NCBI RefSeq assembly: GCF_029227915.1
Contig: NC_079887.1
Location: 22,069,650 to 22,133,649, forward strand
DNA length: 64,000 nucleotides
Direction: 5' to 3'
Origin: Hydractinia symbiolongicarpus
Taxonomy: Eukaryota; Cnidaria; Hydrozoa; Anthoathecata; Hydractiniidae
Positions 47,378-57,933 of the stretch are shown here, one piece after another. Each line of letters starts with the position of its first letter. The first letter of the stretch is position 1. The translations under genes were made by a program, and so were the position numbers. The notes beneath the pieces were generated by a model, which saw only the letters and a program-made list of their open reading frames with translations, searched no databases and had not been told where the DNA came from.

Positions 47378-48134
47378 CAGTCAGGGTAAACACCTAATTA
47401 GACGACATGACCTAATTAGGTGAGTCATTTAGTTAGGCGGCATGATGTAGTTTAATTAAGCTACCCGTAGTCTAACTAGGCGAACGAAAACTTTCTGTTG
47501 TAAATACGTCGAAATCATTGCGTTTCGCACTACAATTTTTATGTGAATGCTGACAATTTTGACCAATTATCGTCTTATTTGCATCGCACATTGGCAACTT
47601 ATGGCCCAAACCTTGTGTGGCAATATTTGTTGTTTTAAATAATGGATTTCAGCCATCGACGCCACAGGAAAAAAATATGGCGGACGAAAACGTGGTATTG
47701 TTTGACTAAGATTCTAACGATGTTAAAACAGGATGTGAATAAAAAAGAAACGTTACAAAACAAATTGTTACCACATCCATCTTAAAAAAATACTTTTTTT
47801 TTGCGTTTTTTGTGAAAGAATATCTTCATTAAATTATTGCGGATTTTACTATCGTCACCTAAATAGGTGACATGTAATATTTCATTTTAACATAATTCTT
47901 ACTTGCGCGAGCATATCGAGGCACGAGTGACAATTTTGGAATCATGGTTGCGTAGACTATTCATTCTGAACAAAGTGTTTTTGCGATTTTTCTTAGGAAT
48001 GTGTGAGAAGCCATTAAATATTGTAATGTCCTAACTAGGTTACATATGGTCTAACTAGGGTACAATGAGTCGTCTAAATAGGTGGTATGCCCTAATTAGC
48101 CTACCGTCGCCTAATTAAGTGTTTACCCTGACTG
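47378..48134. mobile_element. Complete non-autonomous DNA transposon, 757 bp
   Basis: The termini are exact inverted repeats: left CAGTCAGGGTAAACACCTAA, right the reverse complement ending TTTACCCTGACTG, with one mismatch at the inner edge. The element is flanked by TGAAA on both sides (47373-47377 and 48135-48139), a 5-bp target-site duplication. Inside both ends lie many copies of CCTAATTAGG, TCTAACTAGG or CCTAAATAGG, spaced about 25-35 bp apart, like repeated transposase-binding sites. No coding frame spans the element. The superfamily is not assigned: 5-bp duplications are known for Transib, but these termini do not look like Transib. Confidence 0.88.
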
Positions 48135-51100
48135 TGAAAGGTTAGGGGGTAGCCACAAGCAACATTTTTCACATCTAACACTGGTTTATTGCTTATATTT
48201 ATCTTATTGAGTGCACAATTCTCATTTAAAATAATGATATTTACCGATTTATGAAGTCTTGTGAAAGGTCATTTCCAAGGACCAATTTCTTTCAGAAAAA
48301 AAGTGGCAGCCACAAACCACTGGTTTTATTTGATAAAATAGGCTATCAGCTTTCAGGAAAAACATGTCTTAAAGCATGACTTTGCGTTGGAAGGCAAATA
48401 TCTTCATTTTCCACCAACATATAAAATTTTATGATCAAAACATTGCTATCCTTTCTGTCTCCTCCCAACAAAAGTGAAAGTGATCGGGTAGTGGAATCCA
48501 GAGTTTTTGTATGTCCAAGGCCTGCTCTACTAAAATAAAATCTTTTTAAAAGATGATCTCTACCGCAGAGGCTCGAAAAACATTTGTTTTTAAGGGAAAT
48601 TTAAAGCACGTGCGATGGTGGCCATTATGAATCGCTTGCGGCAGAAAATTTGATAACAAATAATGGCGCATGCGCACACTTTTTTTCCTGCCGTAAATGA
48701 TCTTTTATATTCAATATCATTGCGCAGTGGGGATCCCCACTGCGCAATGATATTGAATATAAAAGATCATTATGAAGAAGGTTACGTGAAGCCTTTGCAC
48801 TGTTAGGAATAATCTTATGACGTAATTCATTGTTGATATTTGTCGTACCCATGACAACCTGAGCATCTCTCTGCAAACTACAGGAGATGTGAAAACACAA
48901 GCTCTTATATTAGCTCAGGAAGACTTGCTAATCAACGTTATATCTTGTCGTCGTGCATATAAACAAAGCGGAGCCTTTCTTAAGCAGATACTCGCAGGAA
49001 AAATATTTTTGCCTGCACTAAAGAGGTGTTTGCCTTGAAAAGGTTTGTACTAAACTTCTGACACAGTAATTGATAAATGGAAGTTAACACAGGGTTAGAA
49101 AATCTGTAAAATCTGACCTTAAGTTGACTGTTTGTAATTTTCGAACCTATTTAACCTAATTTATCCCTGTTTTCTGGGATTTTTTGTGATTTTTTAAAAA
49201 TAGGTGTTTTGTTGCTAATGAAACTCTATAATTGTTATCATGAACAATCGAATCAAAGAAGAGAAACGACAGTAGGTAATTATTGAGACAGACTTGCAAG
49301 AGAATCCACATATCTTAAGTTTTATGCAAAATACAGACTCAGGTTGATCTTCGTTATGAGAACAATAATCTAACCCTGAAATTGTTCTAATTTTGTTATC
49401 ATTTTTAACCAAAATCTGTGGATCGTGTTCTTACAAAAACTTTGACCGTATAAGTAAGAAAGTAACTAATACTCCAAACAAATATATAATTGATGGAAGT
49501 CAATTTCAACTGAAATGGTAAAATATTTTATTGGCTTGTCACCTTAAGAGATGCCGAGATGTAGTTGATCTGTATAAGCTCCTTAAAGAGATCGTCCTGA
49601 TGACACCAATCTGGTGTCTCATATGAGATGTTAGCTTTTTAGCGGATATCTGACTTCAAATGTCATTAGTATCATTGATTGAATATTTTTGTTTTAGCTA
49701 CTTTTTAATACCGATTCTGATGAGTTTCGCAACGTTCTTTATCTAAAAAATGAGGAAGTATTTCCGTACAACTTTTACATGCAATACGTAAAATTAACTT
49801 TCAAATTACGAAACCGAACGAACAACAAGAGTATTCACAAAACTAAAATTTTGAATTCACAAACGACACAAACAGAACATTTTATACTATCATTTGTTGT
49901 TTGTTTGAACCGATTCATTAGCAGAATTCAATATCAATCGGGTGGACCAACATGTTCACGACTCGTCAAACACAGAGATTTCTTTCAAATACACAGTTCA
50001 AATCAGAGGTTTTAATTCAGAAGGTACTTAAATTGCAGACACAGAACTGCGTAGATTGCTTATCGTAAAAGAAGTAAAAAAAATTTGTCACTTTTATTCA
50101 TCTATTTTTGTCTCATATGTATGGCACTGACATTTTTGAAGAGTTTCCGTTCATACAGCGCACCAGTGTTAACAGATGTTTTTCTTTAAAAGGTTTTTAA
50201 TATTTTAACAAACGATACCTATAGCTTCTGAAACCTTTGTACGAGTCTTTGTACGATAAAAACCTTTTTCAATTGAAAAAGAAATATAAATTGAAGTAGC
50301 ATAAATGAATGAATAAAATAAATGAATGAATGAATAAAAACGGTGAAAACAAAAGAAATTGCAATCTTGCTCTCGAAAAAAATTTGACGATTTCGACAAA
50401 ATAGCTTGCTATATTTCCCCAACAAAGAAAATCCCTAACCAATTGTTCCCTGATAAGGTACTTTCTTCCACTGTGGCTAAATTATGTAAAAATTCTTCGC
50501 AAAGATTCGAAAGAAAATAGACAAAATAAAAAACACACAAATAACTATTTTTTCTTTCCTTTAAAACAGCTACTCTTGTAAACATCTTCTCTTGTCTATA
50601 AATGCTCGCATGTGCATCTGTCACTCCTATTCGCTACCGCCCAACAATGTTTGGCATACAACCTCTAACGGTTCACATACCTACTGCATACGTTACTGAA
50701 GTCAGACAACAACAGACAGTTTCTGTTGATGCTAAAAAAATGAGGAGACGAAAAAAACGACGATGACGTCATATGACAATGAAATATGACAATATGCCGA
50801 AAATGATTGCCGATATTGAGGAGCAAAGGAAATTGATGGGAATTCGAAACAAAATTGTTAGTGCCAAACTAGTAGCAGTAAAATTCTTCAAAGAATATAA
50901 TAAAGTGGGAACTTTATAAGCAACTATAAATAACTGGATCTGCAAAGTTTCTAATCAACTTTAGTACCTGTAAACAATGTTGGACACAACAACAAATAAC
51001 CTTTTTTGGGAATCGGTTTTTGAATTGTACTGTCGGACTTTTATGCTCCCTTGGGGGTTGTTTTTATGGACGCGGGTTGGCTCAGTTAGGCGGGATCTCG

Positions 51101-51938
51101 TTGCTATTAAAAAACTCAAAGAAAAAAAGTGTTCATATGACAATCGAAATCTTTGTGTACATGTATATACGAGAGCTTTGTTATTAAAAGTTTTGTTTTC
51201 ACAACATTAAATAATTTCTGCTAAACACTTGTTGTTGTTTTCCCAGACTCCTGAAAATTTTGCGCGGTCATATCATACATGAAAATGTGAAAAATTGTAT
51301 TTATGTATCTCCTCTTAGCCAATCACGTTAGAGTTATAAGGCTATATAATGACCTAAATTACTGCATTTTTTGCATTCATATATTTTTGGAAAGTTATGT
51401 ATTTTTACACATTTCTTTTGACGCTCCAATATCGGGTCGGCAATCATGTTTGACATATGGTCATACCTCAACGTCATATGATGTGATCGTCGCTACTTTC
51501 TTCTCGTCCTTTTTTGACGTCAACAGATATTGTCGGGTGTTGTTTGTCTTCAGTAACATCAACATCTTCCAGACCAACCTTCCTATTTTTAAATTTTTAA
51601 TATACACATGTGCATTGGCTACATCTACTTTACTACAATGGACCACTTGCTTTCAACATTGACGTCGAATAACATTTGTAACACTTGGCGAACCTGTCAT
51701 CAATTTGACGTCACTGTTAGTTTTGTAACTTGATTGGTTTAACGTATCTGTAACTTGGTACCTAGTTTGCGATTAACATACAAATAAAATTTGAGTGCTT
51801 ACACAGATAGATAGATGTAAACAGGATCCCTTTCTGGTGAATAGCGCAGTGTATAATTACCTCGAAGACGAAGTTGGAAGTAATTAAAGGACCAAATACA
51901 CGACACAATTTTTGTCGTACCAATTCTTCTTCCGCTAT
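48135..51938. other. Gene-poor region with a perfect palindrome
   Basis: No supported gene. Apart from the palindrome at 48696-48771, preceded by GGCGCATGCGCAC (48665-48677), I see only AT-rich DNA and short frames. Confidence 0.4.
48696..48771. repeat. Perfect 76-bp palindrome
   Basis: The 38-base left arm (AATGATCTTTTATATTCAAT ... CAGTGGGGA) is followed with no spacer by its exact reverse complement, centred on GGATCC. No mismatch was found, so it is very young or maintained. It could extrude a cruciform, or produce a hairpin RNA if transcribed. Confidence 0.95.
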
Positions 51939-51939
51939 A

Positions 51940-52707
51940 CAATGAAACCTCTCTATAAGGGACACCATCGGGACCTCAAAAAAGTGTCCGCTATAAAGAG
52001 GTATCCGCTACATAAAGGTTTTTCCCAAAATTAGCTCAAATTTCTTCAAAAACCATCCCGGTGCTATTAGGGCGTATTGAAATCGACCGTAAGGTGTATC
52101 AAGAGACTGGTTTTGGGAGAAAAAAGACAGTGAAGACAATATATTAAAGTTATGCTACCTTTCTTTCAAAACTCAAGACTCAAGCTCAAGACTTGACAAA
52201 AAACATTGAGATATTGCTTTGTCTTTACGAAGGTAATTTAATATCTTCCACTTTGTCAATGACTTCTGAATTTAGGCCAGTTAGAGTTTCATCATTTTGA
52301 TTCATTGAAAAATTTAGCAATTCGTCCAAATGTTGCAACGCTTTTGATGAAGAAAGTTGCTGGGGAATGTTTTCTTCTTTGCTGTCTTCTGAAGCAACTT
52401 CTTAAACTGGCTGAAAGATAAGATACAAAAGGTTAATAAATCTTTTCACAAAGGGCCGTCGTCTGTCTGTCTGCGTGTCCGCGAAATGCAGTATATAAAG
52501 GACGGGTATTAAATAATAATGTAAAACATTGTCTTAAGTAAATATAAACAAATTCTTTACAAAAATTTGTTTTGTATGACCCATTCTTAAGCCTGTCCGC
52601 TGTAGAGAGGTCAGTTCCAGGCGGTAATGTCAATCAGAACCTTAAAATGATGTCCGTTATATAGAGGTGTCCGTTATAAAGTGTCCGCTTACATGGAGGT
52701 TCATCAC
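51940..52707 (-). mobile_element. Tigger/pogo-like DNA transposon relic
   Basis: Both ends carry related inverted termini: AATGAAACCTCTCTATAAGG at the left and GTGATGAACCTCCATGTAAG on the opposite strand at the right, each followed by GGACAC-type sequence, as in Tigger elements (from memory). Further GTCCGCTATAAAGAGG-like units lie inside both ends. On the minus strand at about 52400-52230 a frame reads EVASEDSKEENIPQQLSSSK and LQHLDELLNFS, the kind of Ser/Glu-rich tail with a final helix seen in CENPB/Tigger transposases, then a stop. Most of the transposase is missing. Confidence 0.65.
52441..52509 (+). mobile_element. 3'-truncated Helitron-like fragment inside the Tigger relic
   Basis: TCTTTTCACAAAGGGCCGTC, then TGTCTGTCTG and CGAAATGCAGTATATAAAGG and ACGGG, match the first part of the element at 55990-56104; the hairpin and CTAG end are missing. 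Confidence 0.5.
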
Positions 52708-52896
52708 TTCCACTTTAAATATTAAAAAATAAATGTTAAAAAGTAATGTTTCTTTTTCTTTGTTCTTTATTTGTCCGAACACGGATTGCCTGATTTATAT
52801 ACAATGACGCAAAAATGTTGAACCTTGGAGAAAGAAATATTCTTTCCTCCAAGGTTGACGTAACATTTATGCTGTTCTGCTCTAGAGTCTCAATAT

Positions 52897-53004
52897 CCCC
52901 ACTCTCGTCCCCAGAGTTTTTTTTTTGCATTTTTGATATGAGAAAAGATTTTTGCCATCTTCTCTTATATATCAAAAATGCAAATAACCTAGAGACGAGG
53001 GCGG
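52897..53004. mobile_element. Hairpin element of the CTCGTCCCCAGGG family, 108 bp
   Basis: The clearest member: the left arm CTCGTCCCCAGAG, T-run, GCATTTTTGATATGAGAAAA pairs with the right arm TTCTCTTATATATCAAAAAT-GC-AA-ATAACCTAGAGACGAG over about 45 bp, leaving a loop of about 15 bp. The outer CTCGTCCCCAG is what the other members share. Confidence 0.75.
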
Positions 53005-53081
53005 TTCAAGCCCATATCCATTTGTTAATTTATTAGGACGACCAAAGTATTTAAATTATTCGATTCTTCTATTTGAAAAGA

Positions 53082-53210
53082 CTAGTGGGTGGCCCTTGGA
53101 AAATCGACGGGTTTGCCCGTTCTTTTTAAACCGCATAGCGTGCGTCTCGCTACTTTCGGTACCATTTTGCGTGACAGACGGACAGACGTATACGGGTATT
53201 ATAATATAGA
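53082..53210 (-). mobile_element. Short Helitron-like element (tandem pair, type 1)
   Basis: On the minus strand: TCTATATTATAATACCCG at 53210, GTCTGTCCGTCTGTCACGC, a hairpin remnant and CTAG at 53085-53082, then T. It abuts the next element directly, with that element's CTAG (53211-53214) immediately before this element's TC. Confidence 0.75.
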
Positions 53211-53334
53211 CTAGCCGTTAACCCGTGGAAAAATCCACGGGGTCGCCCGTCCTTTATATATCGCATTTCGTGTTTCCGCCACGGGAATCGCCTATCGCGG
53301 ACAGACAGACAAAATACGGCTATTATTAAAGAGA
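53211..53334 (-). mobile_element. Short Helitron-like element (tandem pair, type 2)
   Basis: On the minus strand it starts TCTCTTTAATAATAGCCG and ends with the perfect hairpin CCGTGGATTTTTCCACGG, GTTAACGG, CTAG at 53214-53211. It is head-to-tail with the type 1 element at 53210; the same order occurs at 55990-56242. Confidence 0.75.
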
Positions 53335-53909
53335 TTTCTCGCTTCGTTGCTTAAACTCGATGTTGTCTGAACCAAAGAAGAGCAAACAATGCATGATCAT
53401 GAAACACCGTTAATACAATGTCAATGCGCTTAATATGAATGTTATATGGCGTCCTAGTTGCATAGATTTGATAGGAATAAGTTTCTTTCTCAGGCTTCAT
53501 ACTGCTAAATGTAACAATAGGAACGTGTTAAGAAGGTCCAGGCGTTATTGGCAGCTTGATAAAACAAAAGAACATTTTCCAGTTGGTGTACCTTTTACAT
53601 GTATTTTACATAACATTTTCTGTTCGTTCGTTTTGCAGCAGTGTATCTAAAACTTTAAAACTAGATCATTTGAAATTTCCATTGTAGCTCTTAAAATATC
53701 AGTGTTCGTTATTTTTTTCTTTCCACAATGCTTAAGTTCAAACATATATCTTCGACGCACAATTTATAATACCGAATTTATTGTCCACTCCCATTTTCTT
53801 TTTAACAATATTTCGACATGGTTGTAAACGGTCGGTGTCTTGTAATTGCATTCAGACAGTCAATAACTTGTTGTTAGCAGCATATTCTCTATTGCCATGT
53901 AAGAAAAAT

Positions 53910-54050
53910 TAGGGAGATGGCGCACTATGTGTGGGGACCCTAATTGGGTCTGCGTAGCTCGAAATGAGCATTAAATACTCTAGAACTTTCCATCGAACCC
54001 ATGACCTTTACTAAAATAATACACAGGGTATATCCCTCAATATTTGTGAG
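53910..54050. repeat. Dispersed repeat, copy 1
   Basis: It shares GCTCGAAATGAGCATTAAATAC, a CATGACCTTTACTAAAATAAT block and TCCCTCAATATTTG with 59812-59962 in the same order and spacing, at roughly 65-70% identity by eye. Non-coding, family unknown. Confidence 0.5.
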
Positions 54051-54249
54051 GCTAGCCATGTAAAATATGTACATTTATTCATCTAACAACATGGAAATCA
54101 TGTCAAATTTTCTCCAGCTTAAAGCATAGCGCAGGAGAAAAAGGACATTGCTCGAACATGACATCACCTCTCCACTAACAAAAAACAGTTAAAACGTAAG
54201 ACAATATTAAAATTTAACAGCAAATAAACTATAGTTTCTAAAAATGTTT

Positions 54250-55660
54250 AGGGATAGACATTTATCCGGTTACGTAATAACGCAAGTATGTTGGTGAATG
54301 ATTCTTCTTCGTCGTGTATTGGGCAACTTTCATTAGTGTCTTGTGTGCCGCCATTGTGTGCTACTGTGGAGGAGTTTGTTTCATGATGCCCACTCTTGTA
54401 GTTTGTTATTGTGGTCCGTTTGAATTTGAGCATTTTCGCCAATATCGTTGTCACTGTATCTGAATCAGGTTTACGATCTTCAATATTCTCCTTTTCTTCA
54501 AAGTAATAGTTGCATCCCTTTGCTTGTCGCGGGATCCAATAAAGTCTGAAGATAAGTAGCTGTGTTTAACGTGGCAACCTTGATGCGCTTTGTTTTCTTT
54601 CGAATTTGTTTCTTGTCTTCAACGTTTTACACTTGTTATTACGCTTAAACAAATGTTTGGCTCTTTAAAATTGAACAGCGTTGTCTTTGATATCAATTAC
54701 TTTAGCTTGTATATTGCCCAGATGGATGTCATGATGTAAACAAGCGCGTCGATGTGTTTCAGCATATTGATTCATCTTCATCTTTCTCTCATGGTTTCGA
54801 TCTACCTGTTGCAACTGTGTTGTTTTGTATCATCGGGCGGTAAATGATTATCGTTGGAAAGCTTATAATTTGCCTTTCAAACATTAGTGCAGCTGGTAAA
54901 AGTTCAGTTGTTCTGTAATTATATAAAAAAAATTCCAGCGTTTTTATGTAATCTTGACCAGGTGAAATAGATGTTTGTATTGTTTTTATAAGCAACCAAT
55001 TAAACCGTGCTACTTTCACCATTGGACTGAGGGCGGTAAAGCTCAACTCTACGATGCGTGACACTTTAATGCTGTAAATGCTTCCTGAGGTTTTGTGATC
55101 CACTCCCATTTGATGTAATATATAATCATCCTAAGAAAATACATATTTTGGATTCAGTGGTGTTTTGAATGCATTAATAATTTAGATTTGGATAGGGTCA
55201 GGGGACATTCCATGTGCAGAGAAAACATACCCCATAGCCACTTCCTTTTCAAAGACTTGCATTTCTCACTGTAAGAGTGTTGCCGCAAGCGATTAAATGT
55301 ATTTTCCATGCCTTGGAACAATACATCAGATGATTCTGAAAAAATGTCGGCCGAAATGTTACAAAGACGGTGCAAGGCCTGTAATACCCGTTTTATCTCT
55401 TTTTGTGGATTGCGATACAGGCTTAATTCTATAAATAAGACGTGTATAACGAAGTGCGCCTTTTTTCTAAAGCAAACGCAGAAATGTCTTTGGCATTATC
55501 ATCGTCAAGGGTGATTTGATGGTAACCTTGTTTCAAGTCGAGTGTGATAAAATATTTGAAATGATTAAACTCATACCAGAATTCAACCAGAGTTTGGAAT
55601 TTAATAAGGTTCTTGTGTTTTAGACATGTTTGCAAGTTTCATCTTCATACAAAGTCGTAT
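54250..55660 (-). mobile_element. Second decayed Ty3/gypsy element with internal deletion
   Basis: On the minus strand: RT block at about 55630-55480 (YFITLDLKQGYHQITLDDDN, with the first catalytic-region Asp in TLDLKQGYHQ); palm and thumb remnants at about 55400-55160 (LYRNPQKEIK, ALHRLCNISADIF, EKCKSLKRK); and the integrase C-terminal part at about 55060-54830 (TALSPMVKVARFN, LEFFLYNYRTTE). A polar tail runs to 54250. RNase H and the integrase core are absent between the two blocks, so the copy has an internal deletion as well as frameshifts. No LTR was identified. Confidence 0.8.
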
Positions 55661-55989
55661 ATCGCCATAAATTTACATTAAGAACTAGGATTTATTTTCG
55701 GACAAGATTTATAAAGCAAAAAAAATTATGGGGAAGCCTTTTGAACGAATTTTAACCAAATTGTTAAAGTAATGATTACGGAAAATAACACAAATAGAGG
55801 GCGAAAAACATTTATAGTGTACATATATTCAATTAAGATTTTAAAAAAGGGTCTTCAGGATCCAACTTTATAGATAGAGCCTACGCCAAATGTAAAAATA
55901 ATGTTCTGATTACTCTTTTCTGATTACCCTAGATTCTGCAAAAAAGATCATCATATGCAGTGACGAATGAATTACCCTGAAAAATTTAT

Positions 55990-56104
55990 CTCTTTAATAA
56001 TAGCCGTCGTTTGTCTGCAAAAACTGCGTCCTGTTACAGAAACACGAAATGCGATATATAAAGGACGGGCAACCCCGTGGATTTTTCCACGGGTTAACGG
56101 CTAG
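55990..56104 (+). mobile_element. Short Helitron-like element (tandem pair, type 2)
   Basis: It starts TCTCTTTAATAATAGCCGTC and contains CACGAAATGCGATATATAAAGG. It ends with the perfect hairpin CCGTGGATTTTTCCACGG, 8 bases (GTTAACGG), then CTAG. The next element starts on the following base. Confidence 0.8.
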
Positions 56105-56242
56105 TCTATATTATAATACCCGTATACGTCTGTCTGTCTGTCACGCAAAATGGTAGCTTAGCTGCGTAAGTAGCGAGACGCAAGCAATGCTGTATAAACA
56201 GGACGGGCGAAACAGCGGATTTTTCCACGGACTAACGACTAG
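56105..56242 (+). mobile_element. Short Helitron-like element (tandem pair, type 1)
   Basis: It starts TCTATATTATAATACCCG, then TCTGTCTGTCTGTCACGC and AGTAGCGAGACGC, with a partly decayed hairpin (GCGGATTTTTCCACGG) and terminal CTAG followed by T. Opposite orientation to the pair at 53 kb. Confidence 0.8.
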
Positions 56243-57930
56243 TACTTTACAAATTTACTGTTTGGGAAAAAATAATTCGTGACAAAAAAATACAGAAATT
56301 AATATATCATTTATTTCACCAGGCTTAATTTTGTGCATTATGTTGTGTATATTTTCAATAAGCGTTGAAACATATTAATAACAACAAAAAACATCAACAA
56401 AGATTTAAATAGGATTTTAAATTAATTCGAAGTCAAAATTTAGTCAAAGTTAAACATACTAACGAAGAGATAAAAAATTTTCTGAAAGAACGCGATCTTG
56501 TCCCCAGGGTTTTTTTCGCATTCTGATATGGGGATAGCGCAAGAAAAGTAGCTTTGGGCGAAAGAACTGTTTGTCTAGCTTGTCCAGATTTACCCTAGGA
56601 CATTCGAAGGTAAACGAGAATAAAAGAAATAATGCGGCGAGTAGTTAGTATCTGGTTGATCTGAAAGCGTAATGACAAAAATTAGTCAGCTAGTTAGGTA
56701 GCGGCATAGAATAGCCACTGGTTATGGAAAATGTAATCCTTTTACCTTCGCCATCCTGATGTTAAAAAGGCAAGAATCCCTTAGGACGAAGTTGTCTTTA
56801 TTTTTAAATTTGGACCTGGTCAGTTTTTTTGCTCGAGAAATGTGAAATATATTTATTTCGAACTTCTCGGCTACCTATAGTTTCCAACATAAAATATATT
56901 ATTTATGTTTCACCTATTTTAGTTATGCATATGGTTAAAAGCAAAAGTGATTTTGCTATTTATCGAAATCTTGTGATTCTTTTGTTCCGGTGTTTGCATA
57001 AAGAGAAGAAAATAAAGTTATAAATATTGTGTATAAGTCAGTTTAACGATGTGTCGTCGCTGTTGTGTAACACAGAAAGAGACTGTGAATTATTACTTAG
57101 TTCTTTTTATAACCTTTGAAACCTAATGTTACGGACGACGAAGACGCTCATTGTCTATCCGTCAAGAAAATAATTATCTTTAGAGCAAGTCTCAAGATAA
57201 TATTATTTATGTTCATATAGAAAACATATAACTTATGCCGGCATGAATGTTCATATTGGCACAGAGTGATTGTGCGTTTACATGTAGTTTTTCGGAAAAT
57301 ATTCACCCTCGCAATGATGATGGATATTTTCTGAATAGCTTTTGCTTTAAAATTTTAAACATCTTTTTTTTTTATTTATTCACAAACAAAAAACATATTT
57401 ACTATTACCGTACTGCAATCATTTAGTTTGTCACAGAAATAAAAGTTGATAAATAAACTGTCATCATTTCTGTAAGAAAGCATGAAAAAGGGAAAAAAAG
57501 GGGAAATTATTATTACATTACACTATTTTCTATAAGAAACACAAAGTTTTCAGACGAGGCTGAGGTTGTAGGTACTTTCAACTATCAACTCGCAGAATAT
57601 AGAGAAAATTCAAAGAGTCAATTAATATATTGCCAGGGATCCTTCTTAAATAACAGAAATTTGCAAAAAATCTTCATAAAAGTTAAATGCACCGAGACTG
57701 AACCCAAAAAGTATTTCTTGTAAAAAAACGTGTAAAATCATTAAAGAAAAATTAAAGAAAAATACAACAATAATAACCAACTCTCATATACCATTTTGTA
57801 GCAGTATACAAACCAGACAAAAAATTTCAAGAAATGTTTTTTTAAGCTGTTTTTTAGATAGGTTGAATTCTTTCTCACAAAATCTTCTACGCAATTTACA
57901 GCAATATAAAAATTCTAATCTCTTCTTATG
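56243..57930. other. Intergenic region 3' of TMED2
   Basis: No gene. One end of the CTCGTCCCCAGGG family lies at 56501-56536 (TTGTCCCCAGGGTTTTTTTC then GCATTCTGATATG, the same inner sequence as the 52.9-kb element). Minus-strand AATAAATAAA at 57371-57380 could serve as a TMED2 poly(A) signal. Confidence 0.4.
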
Positions 57931-57933
57931 CTT

